Assembly: GCA_026770585.1 (NCBI GenBank)
Contig: MU646314.1
Span: forward strand, 409,266-421,063
Origin: Baffinella frigidus
Taxonomy: Eukaryota > Cryptophyceae > Cryptomonadales > Baffinellaceae
Reading direction: 5' to 3'
Length of the DNA stretch: 11,798 nt
Under the pieces are notes generated by a model that was given only the letters and a program-made list of their open reading frames with translations, was not told the DNA's origin and did not search any database. This document shows, in pieces, positions 6,531-11,798 of the stretch. Position numbers and translations under genes: made by a program. How positions within the stretch are numbered: position 1 is the stretch's first letter; each line of letters begins with the position of its first letter.

Positions 6531-6681
6531 CCCCACCACCAGCCACCTCAACTTCACCACATCAGGATCTGTCACCTGTAGTAAATTTCACCAGGACGCA
6601 TGGCTGAGCCTTGAGTCCTGGTGGAAAACAACTGGGAACTCCAACCCGATCTGGTTCACTTCGGGTGGTTGGTGGCACCCC
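6531..6681. mobile_element. Foldback element, diverged, CCACCA arms
   Basis: CCCCACCACCAGCCACC at the left pairs imperfectly with GGTGGTTGGTGGCACCCC at the right. A stronger inner stem is TTTCACCAGGAC with GTCCTGGTGGAAA. It is bordered on the left by TGCCTAGCTCTGCATCAGTC (6501), a motif repeated in direct orientation as TGCCTAGCGCTGACTCAGTC at 6861. Confidence 0.6.
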
Positions 6682-6700
6682 TCTGCACCCCGCACGCACT

Positions 6701-6842
6701 TTTATCCGGGGAAACCTATTTTTCTTTCATTTGATGGCAACGAAAATTACTACACAATTCGTTTTTATTAGTAATATTAAAGCATTTGTGTAGTAATTTT
6801 CGTTGCCATCAAATGAAAGAAAAATAGGTTTCCCCGGATAAA
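6701..6842. mobile_element. Foldback MITE, TTATCCGGG family, perfect 57-bp arms
   Basis: 6701-6757 and 6786-6842 are exact reverse complements over all 57 bases, beginning TTTATCCGGGGAAACC and ending ATTACTACACAA next to a 28-nt loop. The inner 70 bp correspond to the solo element at 6136-6205. The lack of any mismatch suggests a very recent insertion or correction between the arms. It has no coding capacity. Confidence 0.92.
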
Positions 6843-7030
6843 CTTCACCCTGCCGCGCGGTGCCTAGCGCTGACTCAGTCTGTTTCAGCTCACCAATTCG
6901 GTGAGCCCGGCTCTTTTCCGCTCCAAAGTTGACGGATTTGTACCGCACACCCAGCATGTCAACTTGAGAATAGTCGGTGAACCCGAGAGAACACTCCGCT
7001 TTGCCGCACGGTGCTGCACGGCCGCGTCTG
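6843..7030. other. Spacer with weak inverted repeat
   Basis: AAAGTTGAC (6924-6932) and GTCAACTT (6959-6966) form a short stem, with looser pairing outward (GGTGAGCCCG against CGGTGAACCC). The TGCCTAGCGCTGACTCAGTC motif is at 6861. No gene is seen; the frames here are not supported. Confidence 0.45.
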
Positions 7031-7135
7031 GCTCTCTCTCTCTCTACCACCCCTCCGCTCTCTCCCCCCCCCTCTCTCTCTCCCTCTCTGTCTCTCTCCC
7101 TCTCTCTCCCTCTCTCTCCCTCTCTCTCCCTCCCT
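7031..7135. repeat. (CT)n / (TCTCCC)n microsatellite
   Basis: A pyrimidine tract of CT and CTCTCTCCC units. Ser/Leu/Pro-rich or Glu/Arg-rich frames on either strand through it are compositional artefacts. Confidence 0.9.
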
Positions 7136-7198
7136 GGGGGCGAGTAGGCTGCCGGTCGGGCGCCTCCGTGTCGCCGAACAGCGGATGGCTCAGCACGG

Positions 7199-7374
7199 GT
7201 TCCCGCCACACCAACCACCAGCCATCCCAAGTGGCTCAAATAGTGCCCTGGAAGGTCTTCGATTTTACCTTGGATCGGGGTAGGATCCGACCCCGATCCA
7301 AGGGAAATCGAAAATGCCCAGAGCACTATTTGAGCCACCTCCAAGGGCTAGTGGAAGTGTCGCTACACCCGAAC
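7199..7374. mobile_element. Foldback element, GTGGCTCAAATAG stem
   Basis: The inner stem GTGGCTCAAATAGTGCYCTG pairs 7231-7250 with 7319-7338. It continues through TTCGATTT..CCTTGGATCGGGGT to the centre near 7283. Weaker outer arms (GTTCCCGCCACACC against the complement of GCTACACCCGAAC) extend it to 7199-7374. The GAAATCGAAAAT tract is shared with the element at 6283-6431. Confidence 0.8.
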
Positions 7375-7429
7375 AGGGTTTGTACCTGGGAAAACTCGAA
7401 TCAGTCAAGAGTCGTATACAGGGGGGTTT

Positions 7430-7559
7430 CTAGATCTGCCTCAGTCAATGCGGGCTCCGCGTTCAATACATTTAGATCAAGACTCTGTACAAACACCCCA
7501 GTGCACACACCGTCTCAAACAAATCAATGAGGAGCCCAGCGTAACTGCGGCAGAGGTAG
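7430..7559. mobile_element. Foldback MITE, CTAG-CTGC family, copy 1 (130 bp)
   Basis: The left end CTAGATCTGCCTCAGTC pairs with the right end AACTGCGGCAGAGGTAG. Inner complementary tracts are GGGCTCC.CG.TTCAAT and ATCAATGAGGAGCCC. Size and ends match the 7622-7752 and 8953-9100 elements. Confidence 0.7.
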
Positions 7560-7621
7560 GAAGTCCAAGTGTGGTCATCGTATGGGTCTGACGGATCGGT
7601 AACAGGGGGCTACCCGGTTTA

Positions 7622-7752
7622 CTAGCTCTGCCTGAGTCAATATGTTCTCCTCGACAGGAGGAGACTGGAAGTTAATTTGCCGGGTGTGGTGTGCAAATCT
7701 GTCACCTTCTTGAGTAGAACACCATCAGGCAACCCGACTCAGGCAGTGCTTG
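7622..7752. mobile_element. Foldback MITE, CTAG-CTGC family, copy 2 (131 bp)
   Basis: CTAGCTCTGCCTGAGTC at 7622 pairs with GACTCAGGCAGTGCTTG ending at 7752 (15 of 17). A second stem inside is GTTCTCCTCGACAGGAGGAG against the complement of CACCTTCTTGAGTAGAAC. No gene was seen between this and the preceding element. Confidence 0.75.
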
Positions 7753-7775
7753 ATTCACACCAAACGATAATACAG

Positions 7776-7916
7776 ATCGGGGAATGGTCAAAAAGATGAA
7801 ACAACTTCTGACGGTTGATGGCGCAAATGCTGATTGCGTGGAGGACATGGCGGCGTGTGCACACATTTGCACTATCAAACCTCAGAAGTCGTTTCGTCTT
7901 TTTGACCATTCCCCAA
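7776..7916. mobile_element. Foldback element, GGGGAATGGTCAAAAAGA arms
   Basis: TCGGGGAATGGTCAAAAAGA (from 7777) pairs with the complement of TCTTTTTGACCATTCCCC (to 7914). Pairing continues through GAAACRACTTCTGA and GTTTGATRGYGCAAATG to a centre near GTGTGCACAC. Arms are about 50 bp with a few mismatches. Confidence 0.85.
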
Positions 7917-8008
7917 TGCTGGCGCGCGAGCGAACCCCCTTGAACCTCTCTCCCTCCCCTGTGCCAGAGCGTGCCCCTGCCGTGTACCTGGTCAGTCAAC
8001 GGTAAGGA

Positions 8009-8176
8009 TTGACGCCATAATTTTATAGGGAAAAGGTTTCAATTTAAAACTTTCTGGTGATGAAATTTACTACACATAATGAGTTTTACTATTAATATTA
8101 AAGCATCCGTGTAGTAATTTTCAGTGAATCAAAACTTTTAAATTAATACCGTTTTCCTACGAAATTCCGGCGTCAA
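8009..8176. mobile_element. Foldback element, TTGACGCC arms with TTACTACACA core
   Basis: TTGACGCCATAATTTTATAGG pairs with the complement of CCTACGAAATTCCGGCGTCAA, and AATTTAAAACTTT with AAACTTTTAAATT. The central 70 bp (TGAAATTTACTACACA ... GTGTAGTAATTTTCA) match the core of the TTATCCGGG family and the solo element at 6136. It overlaps the left arm of the next element. Confidence 0.85.
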
Positions 8177-8260
8177 CCCAACCACGGCATTCCCTGATCA
8201 CCCTACCGTATTGCATACGGTAGCACCTCACGGAATGTCGTGATCGGATTCACGCCGGAA
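8166..8260. mobile_element. Foldback element, TTCCGGCGT arms
   Basis: TCCGGCGTCAACCCAACCACG pairs with the complement of CGTGATCGGATTCACGCCGGA. The inner stem CATTCC.TGA...CTACCGTA pairs with TACGGTAG.CACCTCACGGAATG around TTGCA. Its left arm is shared with the right arm of 8009-8176. Confidence 0.75.
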
Positions 8261-8602
8261 CAAGGTCGGGCGCCCTTACTTTCCCCCCGTGTGACATTAG
8301 GACATTCACGGAGCGTTCCGCGTTTGCAGGGGTCGCATAAACCGTTCTCTCCATGTTGGTTTCAATCCGCAATCAACGCACGTTTCTCCCTCTCCGCGGT
8401 TGCCAATCTACAATACTGTCCCCCCGTATCTACAATACTTTCCCCCCGTATCTACAATACTTTCCCCACGTATGGGACATTAACGGCTTTTTTCGCGGTT
8501 GCAGGGGTCGCAGCCTCTGAAGCTTCGCTCGGCATTTGCCGCGTGGAACTTGACTCTCTGTGCTTTCAGGTGCTCCCCCCCGAGAGATGCTGTTTTTAAC
8601 TG

Positions 8603-8604
<2 letters not shown>
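8261..8604 (+). other. Region with one weak exon candidate and a 22-bp repeat
   Basis: Two related acceptor-like sites occur, GCGTTTGCAG|GGGTCGCA at 8330 and GCGGTTGCAG|GGGTCGCA at 8504. After the second, 8505-8568 is open (GSQPLKLRSAFAAWN, then LTLCAF) up to a donor-like TTTCAG|GTGCTC. At 64 nt it would shift phase, and no partner exon is known. I rate it as a possible exon only. The 8352-8395 part resembles the flanks of the 798-939 element without the insertion. Confidence 0.3.
8407..8472 (+). repeat. 22-bp tandem repeat, three units
   Basis: TCTACAATACTTTCCCCCCG-TA at 8407-8428, 8429-8450 and 8451-8472, with one base difference in units 1 and 3. The units are directly adjacent without spacers, so this is a minisatellite and not a CRISPR array. 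Confidence 0.95.
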
Positions 8605-8605
<1 letters not shown>

Positions 8606-8644
<39 letters not shown>

Positions 8645-8828
8645 CAGAGAGACAGAGAGACAGAGACAGAGAGTCAGAGAGACAGAGACAGAGGGAGAGG
8701 GGGATAGACAGAAAGACAGACAGAGAGACAGAGAGACAGAGAGACAGAGACAGACAGAGAGCGAGGCAGGCAGAGAGAGGGAGAGAGAGGAAGAGAGAGG
8801 GAGGGAGACAGACAGACAGACAGAGAGG

Positions 8829-8886
<58 letters not shown>
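8606..8886. repeat. (GA)n/(GACA)n microsatellite, about 280 bp
   Basis: A pure GA run, then mixed GAGACA and GACA units, then GA again. It ends exactly where similarity to the bHLH exon begins (8887) and so truncates helix 1 of that copy. Arg/Glu/Thr-rich (plus) and Ser/Leu-rich (minus) frames are artefacts. Confidence 0.95.
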
Positions 8887-8887
<1 letters not shown>

Positions 8888-8952
8888 AGAAGGTCCTCTG
8901 GTCCAGCTCGCAGCGCCTTGGTCTTCTCTTTGCGCTTCTGCTCCACCACCGT

Positions 8953-9100
8953 CTAGCTCTGCTTCAGTTAAATCGTTATCATTTTATTAGATTTCACGCC
9001 AAAAGTTGTGTGGTACAAATTCGAAAATGTACCACAGAACAGGGAAATCAACGTCCGGTCTCGTCAAATGATGACCCCAAGTAAACTGAGGCAGCACTAG
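8953..9100. mobile_element. Foldback MITE, CTAG-CTGC family, copy 3 (148 bp)
   Basis: CTAGCTCTGCTTCAGTTAAA pairs with the complement of TAAACTGAGGCAGCACTAG. The centre is a strong hairpin, TGTGGTACAAATTCG paired with the complement of CGAAAATGTACCACA. It forms the left half of the third insertion in the bHLH copy. Read on the minus strand it begins GTCTAG right after an exon-like AAG and ends GCAGAG, so it carries donor-like and acceptor-like ends. Confidence 0.8.
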
Positions 9101-9102
9101 AC

Positions 9103-9194
9103 CTTGGCGAGGTTGAACAGCGTTTCCGGGTGTTTGCTCTCGAGGCCTTTCGCGGCGGCGCGCACCACCTCGGACCGCTGCGTGGTCCCGAGCG
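9103..9194 (-). CDS. Captured exon-like piece, unrecognised
   Basis: On the minus strand, GGTCTAG|CG opens a 92-nt piece with GC-rich third positions. In one frame it reads LGTTQRSEVVRAAAKG, then LESKHPETLFNLAK, and ends AAG|GTCTAG. The same GGTCTAG borders both sides. Reading on, the next in-frame codon but one is TAG inside the foldback element. This piece is absent from the intact bHLH gene, so it arrived with the insertion. I do not recognise the family. It may be an exon fragment picked up by a mobile element. Confidence 0.4.
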
Positions 9195-9547
9195 CTAGAC
9201 CGTGTGCTTCTGTCCACCTGGAGAGATGGTGGAGAGATGCTTCTCTCCACCACCGTGTGCTTCTCCTTGGGGCCTGGCACCTCCCCACCCGACAGAAACA
9301 GAGACAGAGAGAGAGGGCGAGAGACCCCGCTCTGAGACCCCGCTCGTGTGCGACCTCTTTGCGCCTGGCTACAAAAACGAACAAACATGTGAGTTCCAGG
9401 CCAACGAACATTGCTGAACATTTTTTCGTCGTCCGAGTCGCCCCCGCTCCCGTCCGAGTCCACGTCTTGCTTGTCGTTTTGCTGGCCACGCATCTGCTGG
9501 AGACGCGCGATCTCCTGCTGGTACTGAAGCTGCTGCTGCTGGTCCAT

Positions 9548-9989
9548 CTTGGCCTGCTGTTGCCTGTAATGAGCTGGGCGAGGACGACTAGGGGAGCCGC
9601 CTGGGAGAGCGGGCGCAAGCTGGGGGGGTGCAGCGACGATAGGAATAGGTCAACTTCTAGATGGACCAATTGTAAAAGCCCGTGACAGTCACGTCCTGAC
9701 GTCCACCGGTTCTGGAGAGAAGTTGGAGCCCTTTCTGCGGAACCCGTGGAATTATGCGGAACCCCTCCAGGGGTTCCGCAGAAGGGCCTTCGGAAGACGC
9801 GGGAGTGTTTGTCGGGTTTCTCGTGGGTTTGCATCAGGGTCCAGGTGAGCAGCCGCGGGATCCATGTCTCAGAGCCGTAGGGGCCATGGCTGTGTGCGTG
9901 GGACCCACGTCTCGGAGCGTGGCACCCATGATTTAGGGAGCACGCCGGAACCTCCCAAGGGGGAAAAAAAATGTTATGCCTGTGGGAAT
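9548..9989. repeat. Segmental duplication, copy B (upstream part)
   Basis: The non-coding part of the copy of 4085-4568, with small indels: a GCC insertion near 9599, a shorter GTCCTGACGTCCACCGG stretch, and one minisatellite block. TTTAGGGAGCACGCCGGAACC ends the close match near 9953, with weaker similarity to about 9989. Confidence 0.85.
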
Positions 9990-10250
9990 GCACGGCCGTG
10001 TTGATATTGCAAAGATCTCTCCTCCCCACTGCGTGGTCCACGCCAGGTCGGCAATTTGTCTCGAGTTGATTCTCCGGATTTGCCCCACATATGTGTATCA
10101 TAAACACGCCGAAGGTGATCAACCCACCGATATATTATAGAGGACTATCTTTTAGAACCTGATTTGTACCAGCAACGCGAACTGTCGCGTTCTGAACTTT
10201 TTACGTGTGCCCTGGCTTGATGTACAAAGTGTTGTCTCGCAGCGTGGTCT
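9990..10250. other. No gene or repeat recognised
   Basis: Mixed-composition DNA without a supportable frame. The long minus-strand frame that spans 9097-10122 crosses duplicated non-coding DNA in a different frame from the bHLH exon and is not a gene. Confidence 0.5.
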
Positions 10251-10451
10251 CCACTCAAGGCTGGAAGAGGGGGTATTTTAAAAGTGGGGGTGTTTAACTT
10301 TGTACCAGTCACGGGCCGGTTTGGTCACGTAACCCGCGGATATCAGCGGGTTACGTGGCAAACGCGTCTATTTGTGTGGAAATTACTACACATCGCCCCA
10401 CTTGTAAGGGAACCCCGATTTTAAAATAGTCGCATTTCTAGCCTCGAGTGG
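10251..10451. mobile_element. Foldback element with perfect central hairpin
   Basis: The outer stem CCACTCAAGGCTGG pairs with the complement of CTAGCCTCGAGTGG, then TATTTTAAAA with TTTTAAAATA. The centre is CACGTAACCCGC/GCGGGTTACGTG with an 8-nt loop (about 10328-10359). Near 10380 it also carries GAAATTACTACACA, the core word of other elements. The right end leads straight into a (GA)n tract. Confidence 0.75.
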
Positions 10452-10454
10452 CTG

Positions 10455-10457
<3 letters not shown>

Positions 10458-10526
<69 letters not shown>

Positions 10527-10543
10527 GCAGAGAGGGAGAGAGA
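10458..10543. repeat. (GA)n microsatellite
   Basis: GA units with occasional AAAG and GGCAG interruptions, beginning at the CGAGAG end of the adjacent foldback element. Frames across it are artefacts. Confidence 0.95.
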
Positions 10544-10545
10544 TA

Positions 10546-10595
10546 CACTCGCTCCCGACGCTCCTCTAGAACCTCATCAAGCACGGCTTCCTCCT
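10546..10595 (+). pseudogene. Fragment of the 10932 exon
   Basis: CGCTCCCGACGCTCCT, then AGAACCT, then TCAAGCACGGCTTCCTC match 10952-10995 in the same order and spacing. Here CTGGAG has become CTCTAG, which puts a TAG in the reading frame. The fragment is bordered by (GA)n on the left and telomere-like DNA on the right. Confidence 0.75.
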
Positions 10596-10598
10596 CCT

Positions 10599-10641
10599 TA
10601 ATCCCTAAACCCAAAACCCTAAACTCGAACCCCTAACCCCT
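10599..10641. repeat. Short telomere-like block, C-rich
   Basis: Variants of CCCTAAACC and CCCTAACCCC in the same orientation as 1-125 and 11643-11798, joined directly to an exon fragment. Confidence 0.75.
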
Positions 10642-10868
10642 CCTCAGATAAAAGCTATAATGCAATATAAATGTAAATAAAATATTTATCATTAATTTGG
10701 AAATATGTGTATATACATAATGTATAATGTATAATGTACAATGTATCATTTATACTGTATAATGTATAATGTATAATGTATAATGTATAATGCATAATGT
10801 ATAATGTATAATACAATGGTGGTGGCCTCAGATAAAAACTGCAATGCAGTAAAAAAATAAATACAACA
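10642..10868. repeat. AT-rich satellite flanked by direct repeats
   Basis: The 7-bp unit ATAATGT repeats from about 10716 to 10814. It is flanked by CCTCAGATAAAAGCTATAAT (10642) and CCTCAGATAAAAACTGCAAT (10826), about 45-bp direct repeats. This looks like a duplicated segment whose inner part expanded. Tyr/Ile-rich minus-strand frames are artefacts. Confidence 0.85.
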
Positions 10869-10931
10869 AATGTAGTCATATTTCTATATAAACATAAATA
10901 CAGTAAACATAATTGTGTTATATTTTGGCAG

Positions 10932-11049
10932 CGTGGTCGGGTCGGTGCACACGCTCCCGACGCTCCTGGAGAACCTGTTCAAGCACGGCTTCCTCTACAC
11001 TGTCTGCCGCGACCCTGAGGACTGGTACTTGCTCGTCCGCCCCCGGGGG
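10932..11049 (+). CDS. Exon of an unrecognised protein
   Basis: An acceptor TATATTTTGGCAG ends at 10931. The frame from 10933 reads VVGSVHTLPTLLENLFKHG, then FLYTVCRDPEDWYLLVRPRG, with strong codon bias (C/G third positions) and a mixed hydrophobic/charged pattern typical of a folded domain. It then enters a CTT-rich tract. The 3' boundary is uncertain: GGG|GCGTCC at 11049/11050 would be a GC donor in phase 0; CTG|GTACTT near 11025 is a GT alternative that would cut the conserved-looking end. A broken copy of part of this exon lies at 10546-10595. The family is not recognised. It probably belongs with the terminal exon at 11252. Confidence 0.55.
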
Positions 11050-11240
11050 GCGTCCCTTCTTTTTCCCTTCTTTTTTGTTCTTCTTGGTCCCTTCTTTTTT
11101 GTTCATCGTGTTCTTATTCTTGTTCGTCGTCTTCGTCTTCTTTACTTCTTCTTCTTCTTCTTCACTCCGTCTTCTTTTTCTCCTCCTCTTTCTTCTTCAA
11201 TTCTTCTTCTTCTCCTTGTTCTTCGGCGTGTCTCCTTTAA
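11050..11240. repeat. Pyrimidine-rich (CTT)n tract, likely intronic
   Basis: Runs of TTCTTCTT and TTTTTTG make up most of the interval between the two plus-strand exons, ending in a strong pyrimidine stretch before CTCTCAAG at 11251. The Phe-rich frames through it are compositional. Confidence 0.8.
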
Positions 11241-11251
11241 TTCCTCTCAAG

Positions 11252-11287
11252 CCCGAGATGAGTGATCCAAAAGTCTACGAGCCTTAA
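11252..11287 (+). CDS. Probable terminal exon, PEMSDPKVYEP
   Basis: After CCTTTAATTCCTCTCAAG, a phase-0 frame reads PEMSDPKVYEP and stops at TAA (11285-11287). Joined in phase with 10932-11049 it gives a C-terminus ending in an acidic, proline-bracketed tail. The acceptor is AAG and not CAG. This pairing is an inference from phase, strand and spacing; no transcript is available here. Confidence 0.4.
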   Translation, partial: PEMSDPKVYEP

Positions 11288-11630
11288 GACGAGCCCTCTC
11301 CCCTATCCGCCCTAACTCCAATCGGGGAACCCTCCAAGTTCGGTCAAATAAGACGGCCGGAAAGAACCGAACCCCTTCGAGCAATCTGGCGTGGTATGCA
11401 CTGGTGTGTGATGAATCAAGAGTGGTACCGCCAGTGATGAATCAAGCATGTATCAACCATGCTTATTCGTGGTTATTTGAATAACCACTGGGATGCGATG
11501 AACCAAAGAGAAGAGACTTTTGGTGAACTTATGACGTCGGTCCATACACTGAAGGCGTCCAGAGAGGGCTCGAACTAAATGTCTCTCTATATATAAACAG
11601 TGGTGAATCAACCATGTGCGACTGGTATGT
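11288..11630. other. No gene; short hairpins and GTGATGAATCAA words
   Basis: Hairpins are AAGCATG.ATCAACCATGCTT (about 11446-11465) and GTGGTTATT/AATAACCAC (about 11473-11492). The word GTGATGAATCAA or close variants recurs near 11408, 11432, 11498 and 11602. No reading frame is supported. Confidence 0.5.
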
Positions 11631-11798
11631 GATCAACAAACACCTAAACCCTGAACCCTAAACCCTAAACCGATCAACAAACACCTCAACCCTGAACCCT
11701 AAACCCTAAACCCTAAACCCTAAACCCTAAACCCTAAACCCTAAACCCTGAACACTAAACCCTAAACCCTGAAGCCTAAACCCTAAACCCTAAACCCT
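11631..11798. repeat. Telomere-like CCCTAAA array with 41-bp leader repeat
   Basis: Two 41-bp units (11631-11671, then from 11672) each begin GATCAACAAACACCT and run into CCCTGAACCCTAAACCC. They are followed by nearly pure CCCTAAA to the window end. The C-rich strand reads 5'->3' towards the right edge, the reverse of what a right-hand chromosome end would show. Confidence 0.92.

Larger units (their letters stand above)
8887..9547 (-). pseudogene. Broken copy of the bHLH first exon
   Basis: Matches the intact exon from its ATG (9547) with the same Gln-rich start and acidic stretch, about one residue different in the first 40. Then come a 56-bp insertion (9371-9426), a 55-bp insertion (9287-9341), the KEKHTVVE part of the basic region, a roughly 300-bp insertion (8953-9244 plus a 12-bp repeat), and finally 8887-8952, VVEQKRKEKTK and a degraded helix 1 ending in the microsatellite. 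Helix 2 and the PAS exons are absent. The two small insertions together are 111 bp, so the frame is lost and then regained before the basic region. A full bHLH-PAS product cannot be made; a truncated acidic/Gln-rich peptide could be. Upstream DNA is also copied, so a promoter may have come along. Confidence 0.8.

Noticed and set aside
6727-7344. 205-codon minus-strand frame
   Set aside because: Built from a foldback element, a (CT)n tract and another foldback element; no protein-like segment.
7968-7990. 23-nt microexon between CCTGTGCCAG and CTG|GTCAGT
   Set aside because: Both splice-like sites are good, but such a short piece lying between foldback elements cannot be separated from chance.
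8407-8472. CRISPR-like array
   Set aside because: Three adjacent 22-bp units with no spacers, in eukaryotic DNA: a minisatellite.
8499-8990. Arg/Glu/Thr-rich and Ser/Leu-rich frames
   Set aside because: They are translations of the (GA)n/(GACA)n microsatellite; only the minus-strand VVEQKRKEKTK end is meaningful, as a bHLH remnant.
9097-10122. Longest open frame in the window (341 codons, minus strand)
   Set aside because: It crosses duplicated non-coding DNA and then the bHLH exon in a different frame from the intact gene, plus insertions. Only its last part (the 9103-9194 piece) looks coding.

Overview
This is a stretch of nuclear DNA from a eukaryote, most likely an intron-rich, repeat-rich unicellular alga or related protist. 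Four things point that way: plant-type telomere-like repeats (CCCTAAA/TTTAGGG), GT-AG introns, small GC-rich exons in AT-poor but repeat-laden DNA, and no operon-like gene packing. The species cannot be fixed from the sequence; a cryptophyte-like alga is a guess only. Most long open frames are by-products of inverted repeats and simple repeats and are not annotated as genes.

Layout. 1-2700: telomere-like block, one exon-like piece (156-244), a tandem duplication, and a cluster of short foldback (MITE-like) elements (798-939, 985-1105, 1515-1634, 1652-1742, 1741-1860), followed by GC-rich DNA without a supportable gene. 2705-2874: telomere-like block in the opposite orientation. 2843-4084, minus strand: the one confidently recognised gene, a small bHLH-PAS transcription-factor-like protein in three exons with two phase-0 GT-AG introns. 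4085-4900: its upstream region with a minisatellite. 4904-5958, plus strand: short exon-like pieces of an unrecognised gene and a decayed tandem copy. 5580-8260: a nearly continuous array of foldback elements, many with the same core inside different outer arms. 8606-8886: (GA)n microsatellite. 8887-9989: a second, broken copy of the bHLH exon and its upstream region, interrupted by three insertions. 10251-10640: another foldback element, (GA)n, an exon fragment and telomere-like DNA. 10642-10870: AT-rich satellite. 10932-11287, plus strand: two exons, one apparently terminal, of an unrecognised gene. 11631-11798: telomere-like repeats.

How it fits together. The bHLH-PAS gene (minus) and the 4923 exons (plus) are divergent, about 840 bp apart. 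The segment holding the bHLH first exon and its upstream DNA was copied to 8887-9989, where the copy decayed. The plus-strand exon pieces may belong to one or more genes with introns swollen by foldback elements, but this cannot be shown without transcripts. I see no defence, CRISPR or operon-type system. The unusual biology is the foldback-element burst, the core/arm exchange between element families, elements lying at splice donors, and the frame-restoring insertion pair in the bHLH copy.
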